From positions 1 through 63,602 of the forward strand of contig CAIYYA010000191.1 in the NCBI GenBank assembly GCA_903930255.1: a DNA stretch of 63,602 bases. The letters run 5' to 3'. Both the position numbers and the translations under genes were made by a program. Every line of letters begins with the position of its first letter. Within the stretch, counting starts at the first letter, position 1. A model generated the notes under the pieces. It worked only from the letters and a program-made list of their open reading frames with translations. It had not been told where the DNA came from and did no database searches. Below, one piece after another: positions 36,491 to 44,500 of this stretch. This DNA is from an uncultured beta proteobacterium. Its GTDB lineage: Bacteria > Pseudomonadota > Gammaproteobacteria > Burkholderiales > Burkholderiaceae_C.

Positions 36491-36541
36491 TGAAAATGAC
36501 CGCTAGCGCAAGCACAGCAAGCATGAGCAGCTTTGTTTTTA
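36488..36541 (-). repeat. Dispersed ~50-bp repeat, copy B
   Basis: On the minus strand the sequence contains AAAGCTGCTCATGCTTGCTG and GCTTGCGCTAGCGGTC, aligning with copy A (10987-11040) along its length. It begins at the stop of the PhzF remnant and may have arrived with, or after, the decay of that gene. Confidence 0.55.
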
Positions 36542-36595
36542 GGAGCAAAATCAGCTGTCCGCTAGCTGCAAGCGAACTACGGTATAAACGGATCA

Positions 36596-37264
36596 ATGGG
36601 TAACCTTTATCTTGTCCGACATGCTCAAGCCTCTCTGGGGGCTGATGATTACGACCATTTGAGCGACATGGGCGAGCGCCAAAGTCTCCAACTCGGGCGT
36701 TATCTTTCCAGCAAAAAAATCAGCTTCGATGCCGTGCTAAGTGGCACACTGCGCCGCCACAGCCAAACGCTAGCCGGTATCAGCGAGGGCATGGACACGC
36801 CCTTGCACACGGTGCAATGGCCGGGTCTCAACGAATACGACAGCGCGGCAGTGATTGGCGCCACTCACTCCGAACCGCTGCTGAAGCCGAGCACGCCCGA
36901 GGGCTACCGCCAGCATTTTTTGCTACTGCGTCAAGGTCTGGTTTTGTGGATGCATGGCAAAACTGCCCCTTTGGGCATGCCCAGCTGGATCGATTTTCGG
37001 CAGGGGGTGGTTGATGTGCTCACGCACATTCAGCAAAGTGGTGCAGAGCAGGTTTTGCTGATTTCGAGCGGCGGGCCAATCGCCTGCATTTTGAGCCACG
37101 TGCTGCAAACCCCACCCGAAAGCACGGTCGAGCTGAATATGCGCCTGCGCAACAGCGCCATCAGCGAGCTGGTTTTCAGCCCAAAACGCTACGCATTACA
37201 AACCTACAACACACTACCGCATCTGGACAGCTCTGAATTTAACAACTGGATCAGCCACGCTTGA
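36596..37264 (+). CDS. Histidine phosphatase superfamily protein
   Basis: 222 residues. The phosphohistidine motif LVRHAQAS is at residues 6-13 (His9), with LSDMGERQS and VLSGTLRRHSQT following. The second catalytic His, usually in a VSHGG-type motif, is replaced: the sequence reads LISSGGPIAC. Members hydrolyse phosphate esters in the cytoplasm. With that substitution the activity may differ or be reduced. A good terminator follows at 37283-37310. Confidence 0.88.
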   Translation: MGNLYLVRHAQASLGADDYDHLSDMGERQSLQLGRYLSSKKISFDAVLSGTLRRHSQTLAGISEGMDTPLHTVQWPGLNEYDSAAVIGATHSEPLLKPSTPEGYRQHFLLLRQGLVLWMHGKTAPLGMPSWIDFRQGVVDVLTHIQQSGAEQVLLISSGGPIACILSHVLQTPPESTVELNMRLRNSAISELVFSPKRYALQTYNTLPHLDSSEFNNWISHA

Positions 37265-37282
37265 GACACGGCAGACCGAGAT

Positions 37283-37310
37283 AAAAAAAGCACCCGAAGG
37301 TGCTTTTTTT
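37283..37310. terminator. Bidirectional intrinsic terminator
   Basis: AAAAAAAGCACC, loop CGAA, GGTGCTTTTTTT forms a 12-bp stem with T-runs on both strands. It lies between the convergent histidine phosphatase and phasin genes and serves both. Confidence 0.93.
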
Positions 37311-37333
37311 GTCGGAGCAAAATGGCTGGTCGA

Positions 37334-37879
37334 TTATGCTTTTTTGCCCACAGCTGCGGCGGCGCTGAGCGCTTGCTCGGTCACAGCGTTCAGGTTGCCT
37401 TCAGCCATTTGCAGGGCTTTCTTGGCAGCAGCTTGAGCTGATTCGATGGCGCTTTGGCTAGAAGCCATGGCACTCTTGAGCACAGCCACTGCCGACTCAG
37501 AGCCAGCTGGTGCATTTTTGGTCATGTTGTCCATCACTTGACCCAATGCTTTTTGGCCTTCAGCAGCTTTTCCTTCGAGGGCTTTGGTGAACTCGGCACT
37601 GGTTTCAACAGCGATGCCATACACGTGACGGCCATAAGCAACCGCTTTTTCAGCACTGGGGGCAGCAAAGCTGGTTTGCAGAGCCAGCGCTTGCTGGATG
37701 TCTTTGACCGACAGCAGGGCTTGAGTGTGCTCGATCGATTCTTTCACCAGCGCCTTGGCTGCGGCCAGGTTCAATTCAACCAGCTTTTCAAAGCCAGCAA
37801 AGGTTTTGTTCGACAAACCCAAAACAGCGTTCAGATTGGTTTTGTTGGTAGCAGAGATTTGGTCAGCAGTAATAAACAT
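37334..37879 (-). CDS. phaP: Phasin (PHA granule surface protein)
   Basis: 181 residues, Ala-, Lys- and Gln-rich and helical throughout. The start MFITADQISATNKTNLNAVL and the phasin_2 pattern (FAGFEKLVELNLAAAKALVK, VYGIAVETSAEFTKALEGKA) are typical of Burkholderiales PhaP. Phasins coat polyhydroxyalkanoate granules. AAGGAA precedes ATG 37879. The upstream region has a pair of PhaR-like palindromes (37936-38009), so expression probably follows granule formation. Confidence 0.93.
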   Translation of the reverse strand: MFITADQISATNKTNLNAVLGLSNKTFAGFEKLVELNLAAAKALVKESIEHTQALLSVKDIQQALALQTSFAAPSAEKAVAYGRHVYGIAVETSAEFTKALEGKAAEGQKALGQVMDNMTKNAPAGSESAVAVLKSAMASSQSAIESAQAAAKKALQMAEGNLNAVTEQALSAAAAVGKKA

Positions 37880-37935
37880 GGTATTTCCTTGAAAGTTGGG
37901 TTAACTTGCTGCTCAACATTCATCTCCTGGATTTA

Positions 37936-38009
37936 TGTTGCACTGCAGCATGGTTTGAATTATAGGGTAAACCCGTTGCCCTCATCACTGTTTATGCTGC
38001 ACTGCAACA
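37936..38009 (-). promoter_or_regulatory. Twin palindromes, likely PhaR operators of the phasin gene
   Basis: TGTTGCACTGCAGCA (37936-37950) and TGCTGCACTGCAACA (37995-38009) share the core TGCACTGCA and are near reverse complements of each other (14 of 15), centred 59 bp apart. PhaR repressors are known to bind TGC-GCA palindromes before phasin genes. One site lies near the expected promoter of phaP, the other further upstream. Confidence 0.7.
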
Positions 38010-38084
38010 AAATATTTTAGAGGGTTCACCTTAACGTGTATTCGCCCGTTCGTGCTTATTAATCCGGTCCGATGTTGTATAACT

Positions 38085-38162
38085 TTCCGTTCGGGCTGAG
38101 CCTGTCGAAGCCCTTCGACCGTTCGTCAAGCTCACGACCGGCCAAGTTCAGGGCGAACGGTT
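38085..38162. repeat. REP-like inverted repeat element
   Basis: CCGTTCGGGCTGAGCCTGTC at the left and CAGGGCGAACGG at the right are complementary ends of an element of about 75 bp with internal CTTCGAC/GTCAAGCTC-type arms. Sequences of the form GTTCGCCCTGAGCTTGTCGAA are widespread palindromic repeats in proteobacterial intergenic regions (recognised from memory). A degenerate relative lies at 52285-52330. Confidence 0.65.
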
Positions 38163-38195
38163 CAAACCTATTCAAACAGCGCCACTGTCCAAGCG

Positions 38196-38867
38196 CTACC
38201 ACCAACGCCAGTCAACCAACTCATCGCGGTGGTGCTCCCAGGTTGAGCCCGAAGGTCGGGTGTCTTGGTATTCTTTGGCCACCACACGCAAGGCATCGGG
38301 CGCATACCAATACACCTCGGATATCCGGCCACGCCAGCGCCTGCTACCCTCCGTGGCGGTGTACCACCCGGCGTGCTCAACACGCAGGGTTTTAAAGGTG
38401 CCAGCCGGAACCGTGACGGTTTCCCAACCCTTAACGACTGCGCTTTGCTGCACATCCACGTGCGAGCCAGGTTTGCTTTGGTATTGGTATTTGAAAGACC
38501 AGGTTTTGCCAATGCTCAGCGGAAATTTCAGCGGTTCGTGATGCCCCGTCAAACGCGGGTCAGCAAAGCTCTGGGTTGCTGACTCAAATCGCTCTGGCGT
38601 GGTGCCAATGCGATTCACGTCGCTGGCGCTCAGAATCATCCACTGCACAGTCCAGTAACCATCGCGTTCAGATTCAAACACCTGGGTATAACGTTCGGTT
38701 TCTTCGTTTTTGTTCAAATCGATGTGTCGATACGTCCACTGATAGCTGTTGACGATTTTGGGACTTTGGACGTGCACGGGTAGCGGATTTGGCGCTTGTG
38801 GCAAAGTCTGCGCGCTGGCCGCCATGAGCACAGCCGATAGGCCTAACAAAAAGCATAATTTTTTCAT
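38196..38867 (-). CDS. Secreted protein of unknown function
   Basis: 223 residues with a signal peptide (KKLCFLLGLSAVLMAASAQT, cleavage near AQT). The rest is a predicted beta-rich domain with many aromatic residues (SYQWTYRHIDLNKNEETERY, ISEVYWYAPDALRVVAKEYQ, ending DWRWW). KFPLSIGKTWSFKY and VTVPAGTFKTLRVEH resemble segments of periplasmic DUF3108-like or lipoprotein beta domains, but no family was assigned. It is probably periplasmic. Monocistronic: the REP-like element lies at its 3' side. Confidence 0.75.
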   Translation of the reverse strand: MKKLCFLLGLSAVLMAASAQTLPQAPNPLPVHVQSPKIVNSYQWTYRHIDLNKNEETERYTQVFESERDGYWTVQWMILSASDVNRIGTTPERFESATQSFADPRLTGHHEPLKFPLSIGKTWSFKYQYQSKPGSHVDVQQSAVVKGWETVTVPAGTFKTLRVEHAGWYTATEGSRRWRGRISEVYWYAPDALRVVAKEYQDTRPSGSTWEHHRDELVDWRWW

Positions 38868-38970
38868 GCATCACCCCGGAATAAAAGTTGAATCTGCGTC
38901 AGTATCTTGGTTCAGCATGACAGCACAGCCACGCGTTGAATGACAAGTTTGTCATCTTAAAAGCGCGCAC

Positions 38971-39864
38971 TCAGCGACTCAAAAGCAACACAGTTCCCAG
39001 CACCGTTAACCCGGCACCCAGCCAGGCCGGCAGCGCTGGTGCTCTGCCCAATTGAAACCACAGCAATGGCAACACCAATATCGGCGATACCGACGACAAA
39101 ATCGCCACCATGCCAACATCACCTTTTTCCAGAGCCAACAGCACCAGCGTCATGCCAACCCCCATCGCAATAAAGCCATTCAGTGCAGTTTGCGCCAGCA
39201 CGCGAAGTGTTGGCGCCTGAGTGGCACGCGCTGCGCCAAAGCCTGCCAGCAACAACAGCGTGTGCGCCAAGGTCGCCACCGTGACACGCACCGCTGAAGC
39301 CATCACCGGATCAACCTGCAAAGCCATCACAGGTTTGGCAATGAGTGAGCCCACCGCCTGACACAGTGCCGCAACCAGTGCCAGCGCTACGCCCAACCCA
39401 ACATGGCCATGATCGGCCTCCCATGCGTGGGTTTCGTCTTTGTGGCGCCCCAGCACAATCGCCAGCATCACCCCGGCGAGCGTCAGCACAGCACCCAGCA
39501 GCGCTTGCAGACTCATGCGCTCACCCAGCACCACAAAACCCAAACCTGCGCTAAATGCGGCATGGGTTGCAAACAACACACCAGCGCGGCGCGGCCCCAG
39601 CCGGTTGATGGCTGAAAACAAAGCGGTGTCACCAATAAAAATGCCCACCAGACCACTCACAGCCATGACGCCCCAGGCACTGCTGTCAAAGGTGCGCCAA
39701 CTGCCTGTGAATGCCACCACGCTCCAAAGCATCAGCGCCACCATGGCCATGCGCCAGCGGGTAAAGGCAAAGGCACCCAAGTGCCGCGCCGGGGTCACCG
39801 ACATGACACTGCCCACAGCCCAGCAAGCCGCCGCACCAAGGGCCAACAAATCATAGGCAGCCAT
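38971..39864 (-). CDS. DMT-family (EamA) inner-membrane transporter
   Basis: 297 residues from ATG 39864 (MAAYDLLALGAAACWAVGSV). The open frame continues upstream without membrane character and is not used. Ten transmembrane helices form two EamA repeats of about 140 residues each. The family moves small metabolites, often exporting amino acids or nucleosides. No substrate can be read from sequence. Its start lies 10 bp from the stop of the creatininase-family gene upstream on the same strand, so the two are probably one operon. Confidence 0.88.
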   Translation of the reverse strand: MAAYDLLALGAAACWAVGSVMSVTPARHLGAFAFTRWRMAMVALMLWSVVAFTGSWRTFDSSAWGVMAVSGLVGIFIGDTALFSAINRLGPRRAGVLFATHAAFSAGLGFVVLGERMSLQALLGAVLTLAGVMLAIVLGRHKDETHAWEADHGHVGLGVALALVAALCQAVGSLIAKPVMALQVDPVMASAVRVTVATLAHTLLLLAGFGAARATQAPTLRVLAQTALNGFIAMGVGMTLVLLALEKGDVGMVAILSSVSPILVLPLLWFQLGRAPALPAWLGAGLTVLGTVLLLSR

Positions 39865-39874
39865 TCTGAGCACC

Positions 39875-40726
39875 TCAGCGCGGGGTAAAGTCGGTGCGCG
39901 CAGCCAAAGTGTCTGCGGGCAGACTGTCAAGCTGCGCAAGCAAGCGCGCCAACGCCCGCCCTGCGGCATCCAGCACGACAGCCCCTTTGTCAGCGCTGGC
40001 TGCCGCTGCATTGCCCACAGCTCCAGCAGGGTTGTAATCTTGCATCTGCCAGCCCAGTTTGGCGCTTTTTCCGTTGCCCAGTATGTCAAACTGCTCTGCA
40101 CGGGTTTGCGCTGTCGAGACAAAATTTTGCGCATGTTGCATGGCTACGTGGGTTGGGTCGAGCGCCAACATCATCGAAGTTTCCATGTCACCCGCATGGA
40201 TGCCAAAGCGCTGCTCATGCGCAGCAAACCGGGTCATCACATCGTGACCCTGTACATCATGCAGGGGCAAGTTGAACCAACTCACGCTGTAGACCAGCAT
40301 GTCCAGGCGCGCCCGCAGATCGCGCGCCACCATATCCATCACGCTGACGTTGCCACCATGCGCATTAAAAAACAGCAGTTTTTTCAGGCCAGATGCCGCC
40401 ACCGACTCCGCAACGTCCGTCAAGACACGCAAAATGGTTTCATTTTTCAGCGTCAACGTGCCAGCAAAGCGCGCATGCTCTGGGCTCAGTCCAATGGCTT
40501 GGGTCGGCAAAAACAAAACCGGTAGCGCCATTTGTAAATGCGCCAGAGCTGCCTTGATCACGCCATCAACCAGCACCGTGTCAACACTCAGCGGCAAATG
40601 CGGGCCGTGCTGCTCGGTTGCAGCCAACGGCAGCACGGCAATCGTGCGCGCCAGTTCGCCACTGGCTTGGAGATCGGCGAAGTGTTGGGCGCTCAGGTCA
40701 GCCCAGAAACGGGAGGTCGTACTCAT
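39875..40726 (-). CDS. Creatininase-family amidohydrolase
   Basis: 283 residues. Metal-binding motifs of the family are present: the Glu-His of LAATEQHGPHLPLSVDT (about 35-52), NAHGGN (about 120) and the Glu of HAGDMETSMM (about 178). Members hydrolyse creatinine, guanidine-containing or formamide intermediates, including MftE and ArfB. The substrate is unknown. It overlaps no neighbour and is flanked by the DMT transporter downstream and yjdM upstream on the same strand. Confidence 0.9.
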   Translation of the reverse strand: MSTTSRFWADLSAQHFADLQASGELARTIAVLPLAATEQHGPHLPLSVDTVLVDGVIKAALAHLQMALPVLFLPTQAIGLSPEHARFAGTLTLKNETILRVLTDVAESVAASGLKKLLFFNAHGGNVSVMDMVARDLRARLDMLVYSVSWFNLPLHDVQGHDVMTRFAAHEQRFGIHAGDMETSMMLALDPTHVAMQHAQNFVSTAQTRAEQFDILGNGKSAKLGWQMQDYNPAGAVGNAAAASADKGAVVLDAAGRALARLLAQLDSLPADTLAARTDFTPR

Positions 40727-40742
40727 GGCTGGCGTTACCCGC

Positions 40743-41090
40743 TCAGGCTTTTTTCATGAATTCAGCCTTGAGCATGAAGGCACCCTGCTCGGTTTTGCAA
40801 TCCACCTCGTGGTCGCCAGCGCCTTCAGGCAGTCGGATGCCTTTGATTTTGGTGCCCTTTTTCAGCACAATCGATGACCCCTTGACCTTCAGATCCTTGA
40901 TCAAAATCACACTGTCACCACTGCTCAACACCTGACCATTGGCATCTTTGACCAAGCCGTCGGAGACATCCCCTGCGTCAGCCAGTGCCGCTATAGGCCA
41001 CTCAAAAGCACAATCGGGGCACACATAGTTGGCGCCATCAGGATACGTGTTTTCCAGAGTGCATTGGGGGCAGGCAGGTAAATTAGACAT
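40743..41090 (-). CDS. yjdM: YjdM/PhnA zinc-ribbon protein
   Basis: 115 residues from ATG 41090 (MSNLPACPQCTLENTYPDGA); the open frame runs further upstream but without similarity. A four-Cys zinc ribbon is at the start (CPQC...CPDC). The C-terminal half is the PhnA-type SH3-like domain (DANGQVLSSGDSVILIKDLK, then GTKIKGIRL). Despite the old name it is not known to degrade phosphonates, and the cellular role is unclear. Confidence 0.9.
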   Translation of the reverse strand: MSNLPACPQCTLENTYPDGANYVCPDCAFEWPIAALADAGDVSDGLVKDANGQVLSSGDSVILIKDLKVKGSSIVLKKGTKIKGIRLPEGAGDHEVDCKTEQGAFMLKAEFMKKA

Positions 41091-41141
41091 GACAATCAAC
41101 GGGGTAAAGCGGGCGATTGTAGAGGTCGTTATCATCCCGTC

Positions 41142-41486
41142 ATGACTCAAAAACGCCCCCGCAACATCACTGGCGACAGCTTTTTTGCCTGGGACGACGA
41201 TGTTTTGGTGCTCAACATATTAGGCAAACCCAGCGCAAGCAAAGACGCCATCGGCAAGCCCAAAGGCACGCAGCTCAAGATCAGCGTCACCGCCGCACCT
41301 GTGAATGGCAAAGCCACCGACCACATGGTGCGCTTTTTGGCACCGCTGTTTGGCGTGAGCGTGAACGCCATCGAGGTGGTGTTTGGCCAAGAAAATGTCA
41401 ACAAACAGTTGCGCATCAAGGCTCCCACCAAACTGCCCCCGGTTTTTTCCCAGCAGCTTGAACTTTCTGCTGCCAACCCACTCTGA
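41142..41486 (+). CDS. DUF167 (YggU) family protein
   Basis: 114 residues. The family core is clear: VLVLNILGKPSASKDAIGKP, LKISVTAAPVNGKATDHMVR and LRIKAPTKLP. The family is small, conserved and of unknown function. dsbD starts 8 bp after the stop, so the two are likely one transcript. Confidence 0.88.
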   Translation: MTQKRPRNITGDSFFAWDDDVLVLNILGKPSASKDAIGKPKGTQLKISVTAAPVNGKATDHMVRFLAPLFGVSVNAIEVVFGQENVNKQLRIKAPTKLPPVFSQQLELSAANPL

Positions 41487-41493
41487 GCCATCT

Positions 41494-43626
41494 ATGCGCC
41501 TATTTGACCGACTCCTGAATACTATTTTTTTTAGTGCTACTTGCGTTTTATCCATGAGCGCTGGAGCCCAAATTAGCTTGCAATCAGTGTTGAGCAATGA
41601 GCTTGTGCGCGCCGAATTGCTGGCCTTTGCACCCGACGGTGCCGATGCCGGCAAAACGGTTTGGCTGGGCTTGCAACTCAAACATCAGCCCGAATGGCAC
41701 ACATACTGGAAAAATTCAGGCGATTCGGGACAACCGACCACTCTGAGCTGGAGCTTGCCAGCAGGTGTCACAGCGGGCGACATTGCCTGGCCCTTGCCCA
41801 AAAAAATACCCATCGGCAACCTGGCCAACTATGGCTATGACGGCACGGTGCTATTGCCAGTGCCTTTGCACATCACCTCAGCCTTCAAGCCGGCGGCGCT
41901 CAAATCAACGCTGGATATCGAACTGCAGGCGAGTTGGCTGGTTTGCAAACAGGAATGTGTGCCGCAAGAAGGCAAGTTTGCGTTGAATCTGCCGGTTAAG
42001 GGGTCAACTGCTTTGAATGCCGCCGATTTTGATGCGGCATTTCAGCTCACGCCCAAACCCCTCAAGGGTGAAAGCAGCATCAGCATCCAAGGCAACACAC
42101 TGCACCTTTCGGTGAGCGGTTTGCCCGCCACGCTGCAAAGCAAAACACTCGAATTTTTTCCGGAAAATCCCGAGGTGATCGAAACCGCAGCGCGCTGGAG
42201 CCAGAGCTGGCAAAACGCCACCTGGACAGCGCGGGTGCCGATCTCCCCCCAGCGCCTGAACAGCCCTGGCGAAATGACACTGGTGTTGGCTGCGCAAGCT
42301 GATGGCGAGCGCATGGGCTTTATCAGCAACGCCAAGGTGTCCGGCGCCTGGCCAAGCCAAGCCGCTGCGGGTTCAGCACCAACCATGCCCAGTCCTTTAA
42401 CGAAACCCACTGCGCCGGCCGTTTCTCTGAGTTTCTGGGCGGCACTGGTCGGAGCTTTGCTGGGCGGCATGCTGTTAAACCTAATGCCCTGCGTGTTTCC
42501 GGTGCTGGCCATCAAGGTGATCAGTTTCACCCGCCACGCAGAGAGTCCGCGTGGCCAGCGCATCAGCGGCCTGGCCTACAGCGCCGGTGTGGTGCTGTCG
42601 TTCATGGCACTTGGCGCGCTAATCCTGACGCTGCGCGGTGCCGGTGAGCAACTTGGCTGGGGCTTTCAGCTGCAGTCGCCCTTGGTTGTCGCTGCTTTGG
42701 CAACCCTGTTTACCGTGATGGGACTGAATTTAGCCGGTTTGTTTGAGTTTGGCCAGTTTGTGCCCAGCAGCATCGCCTCACTGGAGGCAAAAAATCCATC
42801 GCTCAACGCCTTTTTGTCGGGGGTGCTGGCGGTGCTGATCGCCTCGCCCTGCACCGCACCGTTCATGGGCGCCTCGTTGGGTCTGGCTTTGAGTTTGCCG
42901 ACGCCGCAGGCATTGGCAATTTTTGCAGCCATCGGCGTTGGCATGGCTCTGCCCTACTTGGGTGCAAGCTGGTCGCCTGCGCTGGCCAGCCTCTTGCCAC
43001 GCCCAGGTCAGTGGATGAACACCTTTCGCCAGGCTATGGCTTTCCCCATGTTTGCCACCGTCATCTGGTTGGTGTGGGTGTTGGGTCAGCAAAGCGGCAT
43101 CAACGGGGCCAGTGCTTTGCTGGCGCTATTGCTGGGCTTGGCTCTGCTGCTCTGGGCACTGCAACTGCAGGGTCGCAGCGGACGCATAATCGCTACATTT
43201 TCTGTAGTAGCATTGGCTTTACTGGCAAGCGCTATAGGTCAAAATATACTGCAAGAAAATGAGGCGCAGAGCAGCACCAACAGCAGCCCGATCTGGCAAG
43301 CCTGGACACCCGGCAAGACCGAACAACTACTGGCCAGTGGTGCACCCGTCTTCATTGACTTTACCGCCGCTTGGTGCGTCACCTGCCAATACAACAAAAA
43401 AACGACACTCGCCGATACCGATGTGCTGGCGGACTTTGCCAGCAAAAAAGTGGTTTTGCTGCGCGCCGACTGGACGCGCCGCGACCCCGCCATTAGCCAA
43501 GCTCTGGCAGATCTGGGACGCAGCGGCGTTCCGGTGTATGTGCTGGCAGCGCCCGGACGTGCCCCGGTGCTCTTTTCTGAAATCCTTTCGGCCAGCGCTT
43601 TGCGCCAAGCTTTGGCCGAACTGTGA
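41494..43626 (+). CDS. dsbD: DsbD/ScsB-type transmembrane thiol:disulfide reductase
   Basis: 710 residues from ATG 41494; earlier in-frame starts lie inside the DUF167 gene. A signal peptide (LSMSAGAQISL) leads to a periplasmic alpha domain with CKQEC near residue 155. About eight membrane helices run from 310 to 590, with the redox Cys in LMPCVFPVLAIKV and IASPCTAPFMGAS. The C-terminal thioredoxin domain carries WCVTC near residue 626. The protein moves electrons from cytoplasmic thioredoxin to periplasmic partners and can supply reduced apocytochrome for heme attachment, fitting the cytochrome c genes that follow. A copy of the dispersed repeat (43195-43247) forms part of the coding sequence between the last helices and the thioredoxin domain. 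Confidence 0.93.
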   Translation: MRLFDRLLNTIFFSATCVLSMSAGAQISLQSVLSNELVRAELLAFAPDGADAGKTVWLGLQLKHQPEWHTYWKNSGDSGQPTTLSWSLPAGVTAGDIAWPLPKKIPIGNLANYGYDGTVLLPVPLHITSAFKPAALKSTLDIELQASWLVCKQECVPQEGKFALNLPVKGSTALNAADFDAAFQLTPKPLKGESSISIQGNTLHLSVSGLPATLQSKTLEFFPENPEVIETAARWSQSWQNATWTARVPISPQRLNSPGEMTLVLAAQADGERMGFISNAKVSGAWPSQAAAGSAPTMPSPLTKPTAPAVSLSFWAALVGALLGGMLLNLMPCVFPVLAIKVISFTRHAESPRGQRISGLAYSAGVVLSFMALGALILTLRGAGEQLGWGFQLQSPLVVAALATLFTVMGLNLAGLFEFGQFVPSSIASLEAKNPSLNAFLSGVLAVLIASPCTAPFMGASLGLALSLPTPQALAIFAAIGVGMALPYLGASWSPALASLLPRPGQWMNTFRQAMAFPMFATVIWLVWVLGQQSGINGASALLALLLGLALLLWALQLQGRSGRIIATFSVVALALLASAIGQNILQENEAQSSTNSSPIWQAWTPGKTEQLLASGAPVFIDFTAAWCVTCQYNKKTTLADTDVLADFASKKVVLLRADWTRRDPAISQALADLGRSGVPVYVLAAPGRAPVLFSEILSASALRQALAEL
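43195..43247 (+). repeat. Dispersed ~50-bp repeat, copy C, inside dsbD
   Basis: The sequence includes GTAGTAGCATTGGCTTTACT and GGCAAGCGCTATAGGTC, which align with copy A over about 40 bases. It is read in frame and encodes the hydrophobic stretch VVALALLASAIGQN. Confidence 0.55.
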
Positions 43627-43670
43627 TACCGTTTGACGCCAGCTCAGACCCGACAAAGGCCGCAGAATAG

Positions 43671-43728
43671 CTATAAATTTGTGAGCTACTAGCGCATACT
43701 CAGCAAGCGCCACAAGCATATTCAACTG
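43671..43728 (+). repeat. Dispersed ~50-bp repeat, copy D, after dsbD
   Basis: GAGCTACTAGCGCATACTCA followed by GCAAGCGCCACAAGC aligns with copy A. It occupies the first half of the dsbD-dhc gap, upstream of the palindromes at 43769-43805. Confidence 0.5.
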
Positions 43729-43768
43729 AATTATTTTGTCGATCTCAGGCGACATTCCCTAAGCCCGC

Positions 43769-43805
43769 ACTAAGGATTCCTTAAGACTGCCCTGTTAGTC
43801 TTAAG
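43769..43805 (+). promoter_or_regulatory. Overlapping palindromes before the cytochrome operon
   Basis: TAAGGATTCCTTA (43771-43783) overlaps TTAAGACT-N8-AGTCTTAA (43781-43788/43797-43804), which has perfect 8-bp arms. ACTAAG-N5-CTTAAG at 43769-43785 resembles the direct-repeat box bound by PmrA/QseB-type response regulators. The dhc start codon is 30 bp downstream. Alternatively the second palindrome is a promoter-proximal RNA hairpin. Confidence 0.5.
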
Positions 43806-43834
43806 TCTTGTTCTAAAACAACAGGAGTCAAACC

Positions 43835-44293
43835 ATGAATTGTGTCAAACACCTCGCTGTCAGCTTGATCGCGCTCACCAGCGCGTCTTCGTTTGCCGAT
43901 CAAATTGCTGGGGCTATACCTCTCATCCCCAAAGCTGAACAAGAATGCTCGGCCTGTCACATGGCCTATCGCCCCAATTTTCTGCCCAAGTCTTCCTGGC
44001 AAAAGGTCATGACCACGCTCGACAAGCACTACGGTGTTGACGCCTCCTTGACGGCGGCTGATCAAAAAGAAATCGCCGACTGGCTTAACGCCACAGCCCT
44101 GGATGCCGGTGAAGCGCCCCCCGAAAACCGTGGCACCAAAGCTTTTTGGTTCACCCGCAAGCATGGCACCAGACACATTGCAACCGATGTTTGGGCGCGC
44201 ACAGCGGTCAAGAGCCCATCCAACTGCCAAGCTTGCCACGTGGATGCAGCCAAGGGCGATTTCAATGAACGCAATATCAGAATTCCACGCTAG
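43835..44293 (+). CDS. Diheme cytochrome c (DHC), first copy
   Basis: 152 residues with a signal peptide (KHLAVSLIALTSASSFADQ). Two heme sites are present: CSACH at 38-42 and CQACH at 131-135. The surrounding DHC family pattern is present (ECSACHMAYRPNFLPKSSW, VKSPSNCQACH, ending IRIPR). DHC is the periplasmic electron donor to SHP in Rhodobacter sphaeroides. The stop TAG sits at the left edge of a 166-bp inverted-repeat element, so the link to the downstream shp gene has been altered. Confidence 0.92.
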   Translation: MNCVKHLAVSLIALTSASSFADQIAGAIPLIPKAEQECSACHMAYRPNFLPKSSWQKVMTTLDKHYGVDASLTAADQKEIADWLNATALDAGEAPPENRGTKAFWFTRKHGTRHIATDVWARTAVKSPSNCQACHVDAAKGDFNERNIRIPR

Positions 44294-44456
44294 GAGGCTG
44301 TCGAACCTTCGGCATCGAAGCGAAAATCGACCCCGGCGAGCACAGTTTTTGCTAGATTTGCAGGCCATTAGCCTCGCTATTGGTCAAAAAGACGGTGAAA
44401 AATGAGCCGCGGCGGTCGGTTTGCAGCTGATCCACCGAAAGTTCGACAGCCTCCTA
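44291..44456. mobile_element. MITE-like element or deleted IS with 16-bp perfect inverted repeats
   Basis: TAGGAGGCTGTCGAAC (44291-44306) and GTTCGACAGCCTCCTA (44441-44456) are perfect reverse complements bounding 166 bp. If TA is the duplicated target, the inverted repeats proper are 14 bp. GGAGGCTGTCGAA-type ends resemble insertion-sequence termini. The inside has no substantial open frame. It lies between dhc and shp, and the dhc stop codon overlaps its left end. The family is not identified. Confidence 0.7.
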
Positions 44457-44500
44457 TATAAGTTCGATAATTTCAACTCTCTCCAACTCAAGGAAACACC

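Noticed and set aside
44291-44456. Full insertion sequence with transposase
   Set aside because: 166 bp is too short and no transposase-like frame is present; at most a MITE or remnant. TA as a target duplication could not be confirmed.
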